DNA from: Sulfurovum sp. | Lineage (GTDB): Bacteria > Campylobacterota > Campylobacteria > Campylobacterales > Sulfurovaceae | Direction of reading: 5' to 3' | Assembly (NCBI GenBank): GCA_027062365.1 | Contig: JAMOTK010000060.1 | Coordinates: 1 to 52,241 of the forward strand | DNA: 52,241 nucleotides | Shown here: in pieces, positions 36,578 through 44,659 of the stretch | Layout: each line of letters opens with the position of its first letter | How positions within the stretch are numbered: position 1 is the first letter of the stretch | Translations under genes and position numbers: made by a program | Notes under the pieces: generated by a model | What the model was told of the DNA's origin: nothing | Databases searched by the model: none | What the model saw: only the letters and a program-made list of their open reading frames with translations

Positions 36578-37768
36578 TTATCTTACGATATACTTTTTTT
36601 TGAACCAAAGATAGTATCCAGCAAAGAAGAAAAAGCCTATACCTAAGCTCAAAGTAATACCCTCTAGTGATAGACCCCATTTAGAAGCATAGCCGATAAA
36701 GAGTGCTGTTGCAACATTAGAGAGCATAAAGAACATATCATTATAAGAGATAACCCTCCCCATATAGTGTGGGTCGGTCTCTTCTTGTATGAGTAGATAG
36801 GTGTATGACCATAACGTAGTGATAAAAAATCCTGTGATAAAAAGCCCTATGAGTGCGAAGTAAAAATTGTACTGTAAAAACGACCAAAGGATGATAGCTA
36901 GACCTTGTAAGACAAAGAAATAGTGTAAATTATTTTTGGAGATAATACGTGAAATGAAAAAAGGACCTATCATCAGTCCCAAAGCTCTTGTGGCATTCAT
37001 CCACCCAATAGCCAAGGGTACAGCGATAAACTCTTTGTAACTAAAGTCTGAAAGTAGTGTGATGAGTGCATCAAAACTTGTGAGTCCAATGGCCGCATGA
37101 AGGAGTATAAGATGGAGTATCTTTTTGTGTGATTTTAGATATAAAAATCCATTTTTTAACATTTCTAAGTTCGATTCTGTATGGGTCACTTTTTCTATAG
37201 ATATTTGTAGTCCTATCAGTAAAATTATCGCCGTACTATAGAGTATGGCATCGACTGTAAATGCCATATCAAAGCCTATATAGTACGTAGCCAATCCTCC
37301 TACAGCCATCCCTAACGCATAGCATAAAGACCAAATGATAGAGTGTATCTCATTGGTATTTTTGAGCATTTCGCCTGAGACTAGCTTGGGAAATAGTGCC
37401 ATCTCAGCAGAAAAGAGCATCGAAGCAGCAGAGGAGCGAATAAAGATAAGTATCATCAATACCCATACATACTCTAGTGAATCTACAAAGATAAAGCCCA
37501 AAGTCATACTAAGTTCTACTATCAGTAAAATACCCATCAATTGTTTAAACTCTATACGGTCGATGATAAGTCCAATAATAGGTGCTAAGACTACAGCAGG
37601 AAGCATTGCCATGGTGGCAGTAAGAGCGATAGTAATCTCATCAGCCCCAAAAGAGACTATCATCGAAAAGATAGCCACTTGAGAGAACCATGTACCAAAA
37701 TAAGAGATAAACTGTATGAGTGAAAGCCGTCTAATGGTAGGGTGTTTAAGCGTCTCTAAATATGTCAA
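36578..37768 (-). CDS. MFS transporter, unknown substrate
   Basis: A 396-residue integral membrane protein with about twelve hydrophobic segments and a major-facilitator loop 2-3 signature region (PIIGLIIDRIEFKQLMG, matching the GxxxDRxxxRxxx pattern). It resembles the MFS_3/enterobactin-exporter-like group often annotated as a general transporter. It follows the CinA-like gene by 2 bp on the same strand, so the two are co-transcribed. The substrate cannot be inferred. Confidence 0.8.
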   Translation of the reverse strand: MTYLETLKHPTIRRLSLIQFISYFGTWFSQVAIFSMIVSFGADEITIALTATMAMLPAVVLAPIIGLIIDRIEFKQLMGILLIVELSMTLGFIFVDSLEYVWVLMILIFIRSSAASMLFSAEMALFPKLVSGEMLKNTNEIHSIIWSLCYALGMAVGGLATYYIGFDMAFTVDAILYSTAIILLIGLQISIEKVTHTESNLEMLKNGFLYLKSHKKILHLILLHAAIGLTSFDALITLLSDFSYKEFIAVPLAIGWMNATRALGLMIGPFFISRIISKNNLHYFFVLQGLAIILWSFLQYNFYFALIGLFITGFFITTLWSYTYLLIQEETDPHYMGRVISYNDMFFMLSNVATALFIGYASKWGLSLEGITLSLGIGFFFFAGYYLWFKKKYIVR

Positions 37769-37770
37769 AA

Positions 37771-38523
37771 TTATGCTTCATCTTCTAGGCTATAGACTAT
37801 ACCTTTGGCTTTTAAAACCTCTTCATACATCTGAAAAGACTCTAATGCTAATGCTTTATCATCAGAAGCTACAGAGATACTCACACGCCACCCCTCATCA
37901 TGAAGTTTAGGAAGCGAAGAAAACTCTACCTCTTTGGGCATCTTTTCCATCACCTCTATGAGGAGGCTCTCTTTACAAAGAGCCGTGAGTGTATGTCTAT
38001 AATAGACTTTGCTCTGAGGGAGTAGTTTTTCTAGTATTGTATCTACCATAGGGTGGCTCATTTCAGGAAAGCCAGGCATAAAGAAATAACGCTCTTCTAG
38101 CGAAAATGCAGGCATATTATTGATTATATTATCAAGCAACATCGCGTCTTTAGGTAATTCTGCCATCTTAATAGCATGAGGATAGGCACGGTCGCCTAAA
38201 GTTTCTTCTATGATAGCCTTGGCTTCTTGATGTACTAAAAGTTGTCCATCTTTGAGTGCAATAGACGCACACTTACGCGTATAGTCATCAGGTGTAGACC
38301 CAATCCCTCCAAAAGAAAACAGCACAGGATTGGGATGAGAGACGATAAATCGAATCGTCTGCACAATCAACGCAGGGTCATCTTCTATCACAAAAGACCC
38401 AGAAAGTTTATAGCCCTTTGAAGCTAAAGCCTTACTCACAAAGTCAAAATGAGCATCTTGACGACGACGATTGAGAATTTCTGTACCGATAATAAGAGTA
38501 AAAAAGTGTGGTGTATTTTTCAT
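37771..38523 (-). CDS. CinA/MoCF-like (molybdopterin-binding domain) protein
   Basis: The 250-residue protein has the MoCF_biosynth fold markers seen in the CinA N-terminal domain: LIIGTEILNRRRQDAHFDFVSKAL, SFGGIGSTPDDYTRKCAS (the GGxGxTxDD loop) and FFMPGFPEMSHPM (PGxPxE-like). The C-terminal nicotinamide-mononucleotide deamidase domain of full CinA is absent. The role is probably nucleotide- or cofactor-related but unproven. A TATAAT lies only 6 nt before the ATG and no Shine-Dalgarno is present, so the mRNA may be leaderless. Confidence 0.8.
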   Translation of the reverse strand: MKNTPHFFTLIIGTEILNRRRQDAHFDFVSKALASKGYKLSGSFVIEDDPALIVQTIRFIVSHPNPVLFSFGGIGSTPDDYTRKCASIALKDGQLLVHQEAKAIIEETLGDRAYPHAIKMAELPKDAMLLDNIINNMPAFSLEERYFFMPGFPEMSHPMVDTILEKLLPQSKVYYRHTLTALCKESLLIEVMEKMPKEVEFSSLPKLHDEGWRVSISVASDDKALALESFQMYEEVLKAKGIVYSLEDEA

Positions 38524-38529
38524 GTAAAG

Positions 38530-38535
38530 ATTATA
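38530..38535 (-). promoter_or_regulatory. -10 element at leaderless distance from the CinA-like gene
   Basis: On the minus strand the extended -10 TGCTATAAT ends 6 nt before the ATG. A start site 6-8 nt downstream would fall on or beside the A of the ATG. Confidence 0.45.
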
Positions 38536-38631
38536 GCATAAATATTGCTAATCGTATTAAAATATGCAGGGGGTAGTTTTGTCTTATTTTAAAGTTTATT
38601 GTGTAAAATTATGGAAAGGGTACATAGAAGC

Positions 38632-38654
38632 CTAAGGAATTTGTCCTTCCTTAG
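38632..38654. terminator. Stem-loop downstream of the antitoxin-like gene
   Basis: CTAAGGAA pairs with TTCCTTAG across a 7-nt loop, 7 bp beyond the stop of the gene at 38661. On the minus strand it is followed by GCTTCTATG, a weak T-content tail. Confidence 0.45.
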
Positions 38655-38660
38655 ACCTTT

Positions 38661-38906
38661 TTATTTTTCAAGTTCCAAAAAAAAATCTTCTATCTCTTTT
38701 TCATATTGTTCTTCTGATAACATTTCCATCTTACCACTTTTGACATCAGCTCTTATTTGGTGAAGCTCTTTTTTTCTCTCATAAAAATAAGGGTCTAACT
38801 CTAAATTTGGATCTCTTGAAATAGTTATATTTTCACTATGATTATTAACATACTTCATGAAACCTTGAACATAATTATCTTCAACTTGTACGGCTAAAGT
38901 GTGCAT
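38661..38906 (-). CDS. Small antitoxin-like protein without an adjacent toxin
   Basis: The 81-residue protein MHTLAVQVEDNYVQGFMKYV... has an N-terminal beta strand and helix, and a charged helical C-terminal half rich in Glu and Lys (SEEQYEKEIEDFFLELEK). This layout is common among ParD/RelB-type antitoxins, where the C-terminus wraps the toxin. No specific family was recognised. GGAG lies 8 nt before the ATG. No toxin-sized frame follows before the hairpin at 38632, and the next gene downstream is the CinA-like gene. It may be an orphan antitoxin. Confidence 0.55.
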   Translation of the reverse strand: MHTLAVQVEDNYVQGFMKYVNNHSENITISRDPNLELDPYFYERKKELHQIRADVKSGKMEMLSEEQYEKEIEDFFLELEK

Positions 38907-39073
38907 AATCTACTCCAATCATTGATTTTAATTATTATAGTAATATTTAAGTTTAATTAACTTGAAATTTTTTTGCTAATAAAAATGACTTGATTGTTTT
39001 AGCAAATACTTTTCCTATCATAATACTCTAATTTTGTGTAAGATAACGACTAAAGATAGCTAATAAAATTTCG

Positions 39074-39240
39074 GGTCATGCATCTCAAAATAGTTGAAGC
39101 TATACTCCTCTAGGGTCGTGTTTTAGGGGATTACAGTCATTTTAGAACGTACCGTAAATATAGTAGTTGATAAAGGCACTTCATTTACCTATACAGTGTT
39201 AAGGGAGAAAGAGTTATCAACTACTTTGAGATGCATGACC
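39074..39240. mobile_element. MITE-like element with 24-bp terminal inverted repeats
   Basis: The left end 39074-39097 starts GGTCATGCATCTCAAA. The reverse complement of the right end (39217-39240) matches it over 24 bp with one mismatch. A second, internal inverted repeat of 12 bp (AGTAGTTGATAA at 39162-39173, with its complement at 39214-39225) overlaps the right end. The interior has a plus-strand open frame from 39127 into the right end (ILERTVNIVVDKGTSFTYT...), which reads like a protein C-terminus. The whole may therefore be an internal deletion of a larger IS. No exact target-site duplication was found. The transposase family is not identified. Confidence 0.7.
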
Positions 39241-39486
39241 AATAATTTTAATTTCTTCTTCACCAATATATTTTAATTTTCCGAAACTAATATATTCAAA
39301 TAATTCATATTTACTGCTACCTTTATTTTTTTTATTAAAACAATAATCAGTTGGGATAACACTTGTTTTATTAGTTATTGGATATTTTTTTAAAACTAAA
39401 TCAATAATTTCACTAGTTTTTAAAATTTCATTTTCTTTACCTTTTAGAGCATTAACTATTTTATCTTTTATTGTTTCTTTTGTCAT
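39217..39486 (-). pseudogene. Winged-helix-like small protein with its 3' end supplied by the mobile element
   Basis: The 89-residue reading frame has an N-terminal HTH-like region (KDKIVNALKGKENEILKTSEIIDLVLKKY), then TSVIPTDYCFNKKNKGSSKYELFEYI. This resembles small DNA-binding modules (DUF7225/DUF7669-like) found in front of nuclease or restriction domains. The last residues GHASQSS and the TGA stop are encoded entirely by the right terminal repeat of the element at 39074-39240, so the original protein was probably longer. GAGGAACAT upstream is a plausible ribosome binding site. The family recalled is uncertain; the truncation is seen directly. Confidence 0.6.
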
Positions 39487-39582
39487 TTATGTTCCTCTAG
39501 TCTTATAATGTTGCTTCTCCCACTTGTTGTCTGAATGCGTAGCAACTATTCATTCAACCCAATTTTAGCGTAAATACCCTTG

Positions 39583-39633
39583 AAATAGTCGTTATATGTA
39601 TAGTAAAAGTGTGTTTACTAATAATGACTATTT
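39583..39633. repeat. Large imperfect hairpin between divergent genes
   Basis: AAATAGTC plus TTAT (39583-39595) pairs with ATAA plus GACTATTT (39621-39633) with one mismatch. Inside it AGTAAA (39602-39607) pairs with TTTACT (39614-39619). It lies about 55 bp upstream of the -10 for the AlkD-like gene, and could be an operator, a small-RNA fold or a second mini-element. Confidence 0.45.
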
Positions 39634-39687
39634 AGTTGAAAATATTATAATTTGACATATTTTTGATTGTTTGGGTAGTATTTAGCG

Positions 39688-39693
39688 TATAAT
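39688..39693 (+). promoter_or_regulatory. -10 element upstream of the leader ORF and AlkD-like gene
   Basis: TATAAT in TTTAGCGTATAATACTTT, 55 bp before the leader ORF. Confidence 0.55.
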
Positions 39694-39747
39694 ACTTTTA
39701 TATCCGTTATTGGAACATAGATGAGCTTACAATATAAGGGGGGGTAA

Positions 39748-39780
39748 ATGAAGATGTTTATATGGGTATACAGTAGATGA
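39748..39780 (+). CDS. Ten-codon leader ORF overlapping the AlkD-like gene
   Basis: ATG at 39748 encodes MKMFIWVYSR and stops with a TGA that overlaps the downstream ATG in ATGA (39777-39780). It has by far the better Shine-Dalgarno: AAGGGGGGG (G7 at 39738-39744) 3 nt before its ATG. The downstream gene has only a weak site and an in-frame TAG immediately before its ATG. Translational coupling through this leader is the simplest reading. A sequencing or slippage error in the G7 run would not join the frames, as the run lies upstream of the ATG. Confidence 0.4.
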   Translation: MKMFIWVYSR

Positions 39781-40934
39781 AAGAAAAGTTTTCTTTAAAA
39801 GATAAACTTTATAACCCTACAAAAGTAACACAAATAGCCCAAGAGATAAAAGAGGTTTATCCTCTTTTTGATGTTGAAATGTTTGTAGAGGAAGTGGTAT
39901 TAGAGTTTCCATGTTTAGAACTTAAAGAACGTATCTATCATATACGAAAGATATTGAAAAAATATCTTCCCTCAGATTATATCAGAGCTACACAGATACT
40001 CTTAGAGGCTTTACCTAATGTACTTGATACACATAAATCTGATAATGATTTTGGAGATTTTATCTATGCTCCTTATAGTGATTTTATTGTGAGTTATGGG
40101 TGTACTAAAACGTATTTAGCATTTTCATTGGGTGCTTTGCGTGAGATAACCAAGCGTTTTTCGGTGGAGTTTTCTATACGTGACTTTATCAATATCTTTC
40201 CTACTCAGACGCTAGATATGTTAGAAAAATGTGCTGTATCAGAGAACTACCATGAACGGCGTTTGGCTTCAGAGGGATTGCGACCTAGGTTACCATGGGC
40301 AAAAAAATTGAAGATTAATTATCATATACCTTTGAAACATTTGGAGTTACTCTATACAGATAAGACACGTTATGTAACACGCTCAGTAGCAAACCATCTT
40401 AATGACATCAGTAAGATAGATGCTTCTTTGGTTTTAGAAACGTTAAATCGTTGGAAAAATGCCAATATGCAAGACCCAAAAGAGATGACATTTATCATCA
40501 ATCATGCTTTACGTACACTTGTGAAACAAGGCAATGAAGAAGCTTTGGCAATGTTAGGGTATATAAAAGAACCACCGATAACAGTAGGAGAAGTGAAGCT
40601 CAAAACAACTACGGTATATATAGGCGAAGCATTGGAGTTTGAAGTAGCACTTTTTGCCCAAGATGAAGCAATGCTTATGATTGATTATGTCGTGCATTTT
40701 TGTACCAAAGTGGGTAAACTTAGCCCCAAAGTATATAAACTTAAAAAGGTTACTCTTTCTAAAGATGAAAAAATAGTACTCAAAAAAAGCCATCATTTTA
40801 AAGCCAATATGAGTACACGCACACTTTATACAGGTAAACATTGGTTGGAGATTCAAATAAATGGGTCGATGATACATAGAGAGTACTTTATGTTGGAACA
40901 ATGTAGAAAATTAAACACTTATCCTAAAAAATAA
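39777..40934 (+). CDS. AlkD-like DNA alkylation repair / HEAT-repeat protein
   Basis: The 385-residue protein is helical with HEAT-like repeats. YIRATQILLEAL, ENYHERRLASEGLRPRLPWAKKL and DKTRYVTRSVANHLNDISK match the AlkD/HEAT-like DNA glycosylase group, which removes alkylated bases by a non-flipping mechanism. The last 110 residues (ITVGEVKLKTTTVYIGEALEFEV onward) form an added beta-rich domain seen in the longer members of the family. The catalytic Asp of AlkD cannot be assigned without an alignment. Translation probably depends on the leader ORF overlapping its start. Confidence 0.72.
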   Translation: MKEKFSLKDKLYNPTKVTQIAQEIKEVYPLFDVEMFVEEVVLEFPCLELKERIYHIRKILKKYLPSDYIRATQILLEALPNVLDTHKSDNDFGDFIYAPYSDFIVSYGCTKTYLAFSLGALREITKRFSVEFSIRDFINIFPTQTLDMLEKCAVSENYHERRLASEGLRPRLPWAKKLKINYHIPLKHLELLYTDKTRYVTRSVANHLNDISKIDASLVLETLNRWKNANMQDPKEMTFIINHALRTLVKQGNEEALAMLGYIKEPPITVGEVKLKTTTVYIGEALEFEVALFAQDEAMLMIDYVVHFCTKVGKLSPKVYKLKKVTLSKDEKIVLKKSHHFKANMSTRTLYTGKHWLEIQINGSMIHREYFMLEQCRKLNTYPKK

Positions 40935-40968
40935 GGAATAATAGTATATTATGAAAAAGGATATATAT

Positions 40969-41604
40969 ATGTCAAAAGTTTTTGGTTTTGGAGAAGTTGT
41001 TGAGGGATATACGGTTAAAGTATTGAATGAGAGAGAAGCTAGAGCAGGTGCAGGGATATTGTTTTTATTTGCATTTATCTCTTTTATAAATTGTATGATT
41101 ACAAAAAGTTTAGTGATTACACAAATATTTATAACAGTGTTTTTAATTGAATTTATTATTCGGGTATTAATCAATCCCAAATATGCTCCTAGTTTACTCA
41201 TAGGTCGTTTTATGGTAAATAATCAAGTACCAGAATACGTAGGAGCAAATCAAAAAAGGTTTGCATGGGGGATAGGACTTGGCTTAGCGATATTTTTGTT
41301 TAGCTTAACCATACTTTTTCCTTCTACAACACCGATTGGAGAAAAGAGCTTACATAATGGACTTATAGGATTAAGTTGTATCACTTGTTTGGTTTTATTG
41401 TATTTTGAATCAATATTTGGTATATGTCTAGGATGTAAAATCTATAATAAATTGAATAAGAATGAAGCAAAATATTGCCCAGGTGGGGTATGTGAAAAAC
41501 AAGAAAGACATGAATGTCAAAAATTTACTCTGACACAAGTTACTGTTTTGGGACTATTTTTTGTTGTTTTGATTTTTTCTGTTTTTGTATTGAGGAATAC
41601 TTAA
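40969..41604 (+). CDS. DUF4395 integral membrane protein
   Basis: A membrane protein with a DUF4395-type layout: an N-terminal FGFGEVVEGYTVKVLNEREARAGAG segment, then four hydrophobic segments (about 25-45, 47-68, 98-118 and 125-150, counted from this start). A Cys-containing loop follows (GICLGCKIYNKL, CPGGVCEKQERHEC) and a final hydrophobic helix. The Cys pair after the third helix is a family feature and suggests a redox or sulfur-related role (inference). I prefer ATG 40969 because AAAAAGGATATAT precedes it; an in-frame ATG at 40951 has a more distant site. Confidence 0.72.
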   Translation: MSKVFGFGEVVEGYTVKVLNEREARAGAGILFLFAFISFINCMITKSLVITQIFITVFLIEFIIRVLINPKYAPSLLIGRFMVNNQVPEYVGANQKRFAWGIGLGLAIFLFSLTILFPSTTPIGEKSLHNGLIGLSCITCLVLLYFESIFGICLGCKIYNKLNKNEAKYCPGGVCEKQERHECQKFTLTQVTVLGLFFVVLIFSVFVLRNT

Positions 41605-41730
41605 AAGAATTTAAGAAGCAAAGGCGATACTTTTGTGATGGCATTGATAGAGTTGGGTTAAAATATTTACTTTAGCTACACCCCTTAACGATAGTTTGAG
41701 TATACTATATCTTAAAAAAATTTAAGGTGT

Positions 41731-43143
41731 ATGATGAGTATAAAATCTTATTTGAATCTCTATCAGTTACAAGAACAGGACAAAACGACCAAAGAAGAAA
41801 GACGTAGTTTTGGTTTGTCTTATAGTGGCTTACAAAATAAGCATATAAAACAGCTGACTACATGGATTGAGAGTCGTTATGATACGCTAAGTCATCCTCT
41901 TTTATCTGAGACTTTTGCTACTTATCTGTATGGCTTGACTTTTGTGTTAGTGATTTTGGGCTTTTTGGTGGGCTTTTTTTCGGGTATTGCATTGCTTAGT
42001 TATAATGGTACTTCCCCTGTAAATGTAGTCTATTTTATGGCTATGGTGATTGCATTGCCTTTGTTTACAATGCTTTTGAGTCTTTTTTCTATGCTCAAAG
42101 CACAGCAAACACAAAGTGTTTTGGTACATCTTTCTCCTGCTTATTGGATGGAGAAGATACTTTTATTGCTTCCTCATCGTTTTCAATTTGATATTGAAGG
42201 GTTGCATATCAATCCTTTGTTGAGCAATTGGCTTGTGATAAAGCGATCGCAGTTTATTGCTTTGTTTTTTTCTATAGGTTTGGGCTTGTCACTTTTGATG
42301 ATGGTAGCTACCAAAGATATTGCTTTTGCGTGGAGTACGACCTTGCAGATAACACCTACTGATTTTCATAGTTTTTTGCTGATGGTATCTACCCCATGGA
42401 GTGGATGGCTTCCCTCCGCAGTACCCTCATTGGAGCTGATAGAACAAAGTCACTATTTTAGATTAGGGGATAGGCTAGGGGAAGAGATGATAAAAAACGC
42501 TTCTTCTTTGGGTGAATGGTGGAAGTTTTTGGTCTGTGCGACACTCTTTTATGCGATTTTCTTACGTTTTTTGGTCTATCTACTTGCTAGTTTTGGCTTT
42601 CATAAGGCGTTGGAAAAATCTATGCTTAGTATGGATGGGGTGCGTCAGCTTTTACGTGATATTAATGAACCTATTATCTCTACCAATGCTGAGGTACGTA
42701 CCGAAAAACAAGAGATAGACATATCGGGGCATCTACAAATAGCGTTGGATATGGGAAATACCTATACTATAGTACAAGGCTGGGCAATGCCTGAAATGAC
42801 GATAAAGGTACTCAATGATAGTCTCTGTATCACAGCGTCATTTGTCTATGAAGTAGGGGGGAGCAATAGTCTGAAAGAAGACAGTTTAGTTATCAGTAAA
42901 AGTAAGGGTACAGTACTGCTTTATGTCAAAGCATGGGAGCCTCCTACGATGGACTTTATTGATTATCTTGAAGAGCTTGTTGAAACGGTGGCTAAGGTCA
43001 TCGTTACCCCTATAGGCACAGAAGAAAATCATTATGTTACCACAGAAAAATCAATGAAAGAATGGGAAAGAAAATTGGCTACTTATGACAATGAAAAGAT
43101 ATGGCTTCAACGCATCAATGCTCAAATAATAGAGGAAAAATAG
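41731..43143 (+). CDS. DUF2868 membrane protein
   Basis: The 470-residue protein has at least four hydrophobic segments (about 65-90, 100-125, 172-195 and 262-288) and a soluble C-terminal half. It begins in an ATGATG pair; AAGG is 4 nt before the first and 7 nt before the second, so 41734 is an equally likely start. DUF2868 proteins are typically encoded directly before a DUF3482 GTPase, as here with zero spacing. Their function is not established; a membrane partner of the GTPase is the natural guess. Confidence 0.75.
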   Translation: MMSIKSYLNLYQLQEQDKTTKEERRSFGLSYSGLQNKHIKQLTTWIESRYDTLSHPLLSETFATYLYGLTFVLVILGFLVGFFSGIALLSYNGTSPVNVVYFMAMVIALPLFTMLLSLFSMLKAQQTQSVLVHLSPAYWMEKILLLLPHRFQFDIEGLHINPLLSNWLVIKRSQFIALFFSIGLGLSLLMMVATKDIAFAWSTTLQITPTDFHSFLLMVSTPWSGWLPSAVPSLELIEQSHYFRLGDRLGEEMIKNASSLGEWWKFLVCATLFYAIFLRFLVYLLASFGFHKALEKSMLSMDGVRQLLRDINEPIISTNAEVRTEKQEIDISGHLQIALDMGNTYTIVQGWAMPEMTIKVLNDSLCITASFVYEVGGSNSLKEDSLVISKSKGTVLLYVKAWEPPTMDFIDYLEELVETVAKVIVTPIGTEENHYVTTEKSMKEWERKLATYDNEKIWLQRINAQIIEEK

Positions 43144-44553
43144 ATGTCACTCACGCATGATGAAAGTATGTATCCCAAATTTGCAGTGGTAGGGCATCCT
43201 AATAAAGGTAAAAGCTCTATCGTTTCAGCTTTGGCATTGGATGATTCTGTTCATATCTCAAATGTATCAGGGACTACGACCAAACAGAGGTCTTTTCCTC
43301 TCAAAGTAGATGGTAGGATACTCTATGAACTCCTAGATACCCCAGGGTTTCAGAGGGCTAGACGGGTTTTGGCATGGTTACAAAAGCATGATGTAAGTGC
43401 CGATAAACGCTATGAAGTGGTAGAGAAATTTATCAATGTTCATAAATTTGATGTAAAGTATAATGATGAGATAGAACTCCTCACACCCATCATGGAGGGT
43501 GCAGGTATCATCTATGTAGTCGATGGTTCTAAGCCTTATGGCGAAGAGTATGAAGCCGAGATGGAAATACTACGTTGGACAGGTCAGCCCTCTATGGCAT
43601 TGATTAATCATATCGATGAAGAAGATTACTCAGCAGAATGGAAACGCGCTTTAGGACAATATTTCAAAATGGTACGTACCTTTAATCCTATGAAAACAGA
43701 TAGAGAACAGCATATCTCTATCTTAGAGAGTATGTCTCAGCTCAAAGAGGAGTGGATAACGCCTATCAAAAAATCCATTATGCTTTTTGAACGTTATCAA
43801 GAACAAAAGATTTATAGGAGTGCAGGAAATATAGCCAAGCTAATTCATCAATCTTTAGGATTGATACAAAAACTCTCTTTTGATACAGAAGAAGTGCTTG
43901 ATACGGATAAACAAAAAGTAGAAGAAAAGTATAAAAATACGCTTCGTACATTGGAAAAAAAGACACAAAAGCAGATTGAAATAATTTGGAACCATCAACA
44001 ATTAAAAAAAGAACAAGCATTTCTTACCTTTGATGAATTAGACCTCTTTTCAGAAGAATCAGCTTCTGTTTTTGGTCTTACACATAAAGAGCTTATCTTT
44101 ACAGGTGTAACATCAGGTGCTATCACAGGAGCAGGGATAGATTTACTCTTTGCAGGGCATACACTTCTCCTTGGTGGCATGGTAGGAGCAGTGGTGGGTG
44201 GTACAGGTGCATACTTTGGCTTCAAAGAACTCTCCGACATCAAAGTACTAGGACAAAACTTAGGCAAACGCTACCTACAAATGGGACCGATGAACAATAG
44301 AAATTTCCCATACATTTTATTAGGACGAGCCATCTTTCATGCCTCTCATATCGCCACACGTTCTCATGCCAAACGTAGCATCGAAGACCTATCTATAGAC
44401 AAGCACTTCAAAGACAAATGGTTAGATGACACCCTACGCAAAAACTTAGAAAAGCACCACAAACTATTTCGCTCAGGAAACACAGTAGACATGGAAGCTA
44501 TATCGACGTATGAAGGGTTGATAGAAACAGTATTAAAGAAGTTGGTGGGGTAG
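43144..44553 (+). CDS. GTPase with DUF3482 domain
   Basis: The 469-residue protein has an N-terminal Era/TrmE-like G domain: G1 GHPNKGKSS at 17-25, a GTTTKQ switch region, G3 LLDTPG near 63 and G4-like NHID near 147 (TKxD/NKxD in most GTPases). A coiled-coil-like middle follows (about 210-290), then a hydrophobic Gly-rich stretch (about 318-360, ITGAGIDLLFAGHTLLLGG), suggesting membrane insertion. It pairs with the DUF2868 gene immediately upstream. The role is unknown. Confidence 0.8.
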   Translation: MSLTHDESMYPKFAVVGHPNKGKSSIVSALALDDSVHISNVSGTTTKQRSFPLKVDGRILYELLDTPGFQRARRVLAWLQKHDVSADKRYEVVEKFINVHKFDVKYNDEIELLTPIMEGAGIIYVVDGSKPYGEEYEAEMEILRWTGQPSMALINHIDEEDYSAEWKRALGQYFKMVRTFNPMKTDREQHISILESMSQLKEEWITPIKKSIMLFERYQEQKIYRSAGNIAKLIHQSLGLIQKLSFDTEEVLDTDKQKVEEKYKNTLRTLEKKTQKQIEIIWNHQQLKKEQAFLTFDELDLFSEESASVFGLTHKELIFTGVTSGAITGAGIDLLFAGHTLLLGGMVGAVVGGTGAYFGFKELSDIKVLGQNLGKRYLQMGPMNNRNFPYILLGRAIFHASHIATRSHAKRSIEDLSIDKHFKDKWLDDTLRKNLEKHHKLFRSGNTVDMEAISTYEGLIETVLKKLVG

Positions 44554-44554
44554 A

Positions 44555-44574
44555 AGATAAAAATTATTTTATCT
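44555..44574 (+). terminator. Stem-loop after the DUF3482 GTPase gene
   Basis: AGATAAAA pairs with TTTTATCT around an ATTA loop just after the stop codon. It has low G+C and no T-run after it, so it is a weak terminator at best. Confidence 0.35.
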
Positions 44575-44590
44575 AAGTATTAAATCCACG

Positions 44591-44606
44591 TATAATAGAG
44601 TATAAT
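44591..44606 (+). promoter_or_regulatory. Twin -10 elements before the VWA gene
   Basis: TATAAT occurs at 44591-44596 and again at 44601-44606, one helical turn apart, 54-69 bp before the ATG. GGGGGAGTGGAG provides the ribosome binding site. Confidence 0.5.
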
Positions 44607-44659
44607 TATGTTATATTACTCCTTATAAAATATAGTATGATACTAGGGGGAGTGGAGAT

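Noticed and set aside
39074-39240. The inverted repeats around 39.1-39.2 kb as a transcription terminator
   Set aside because: The arms are about 120 bp apart with an internal coding-like segment and no T-run; transposon termini explain them better.
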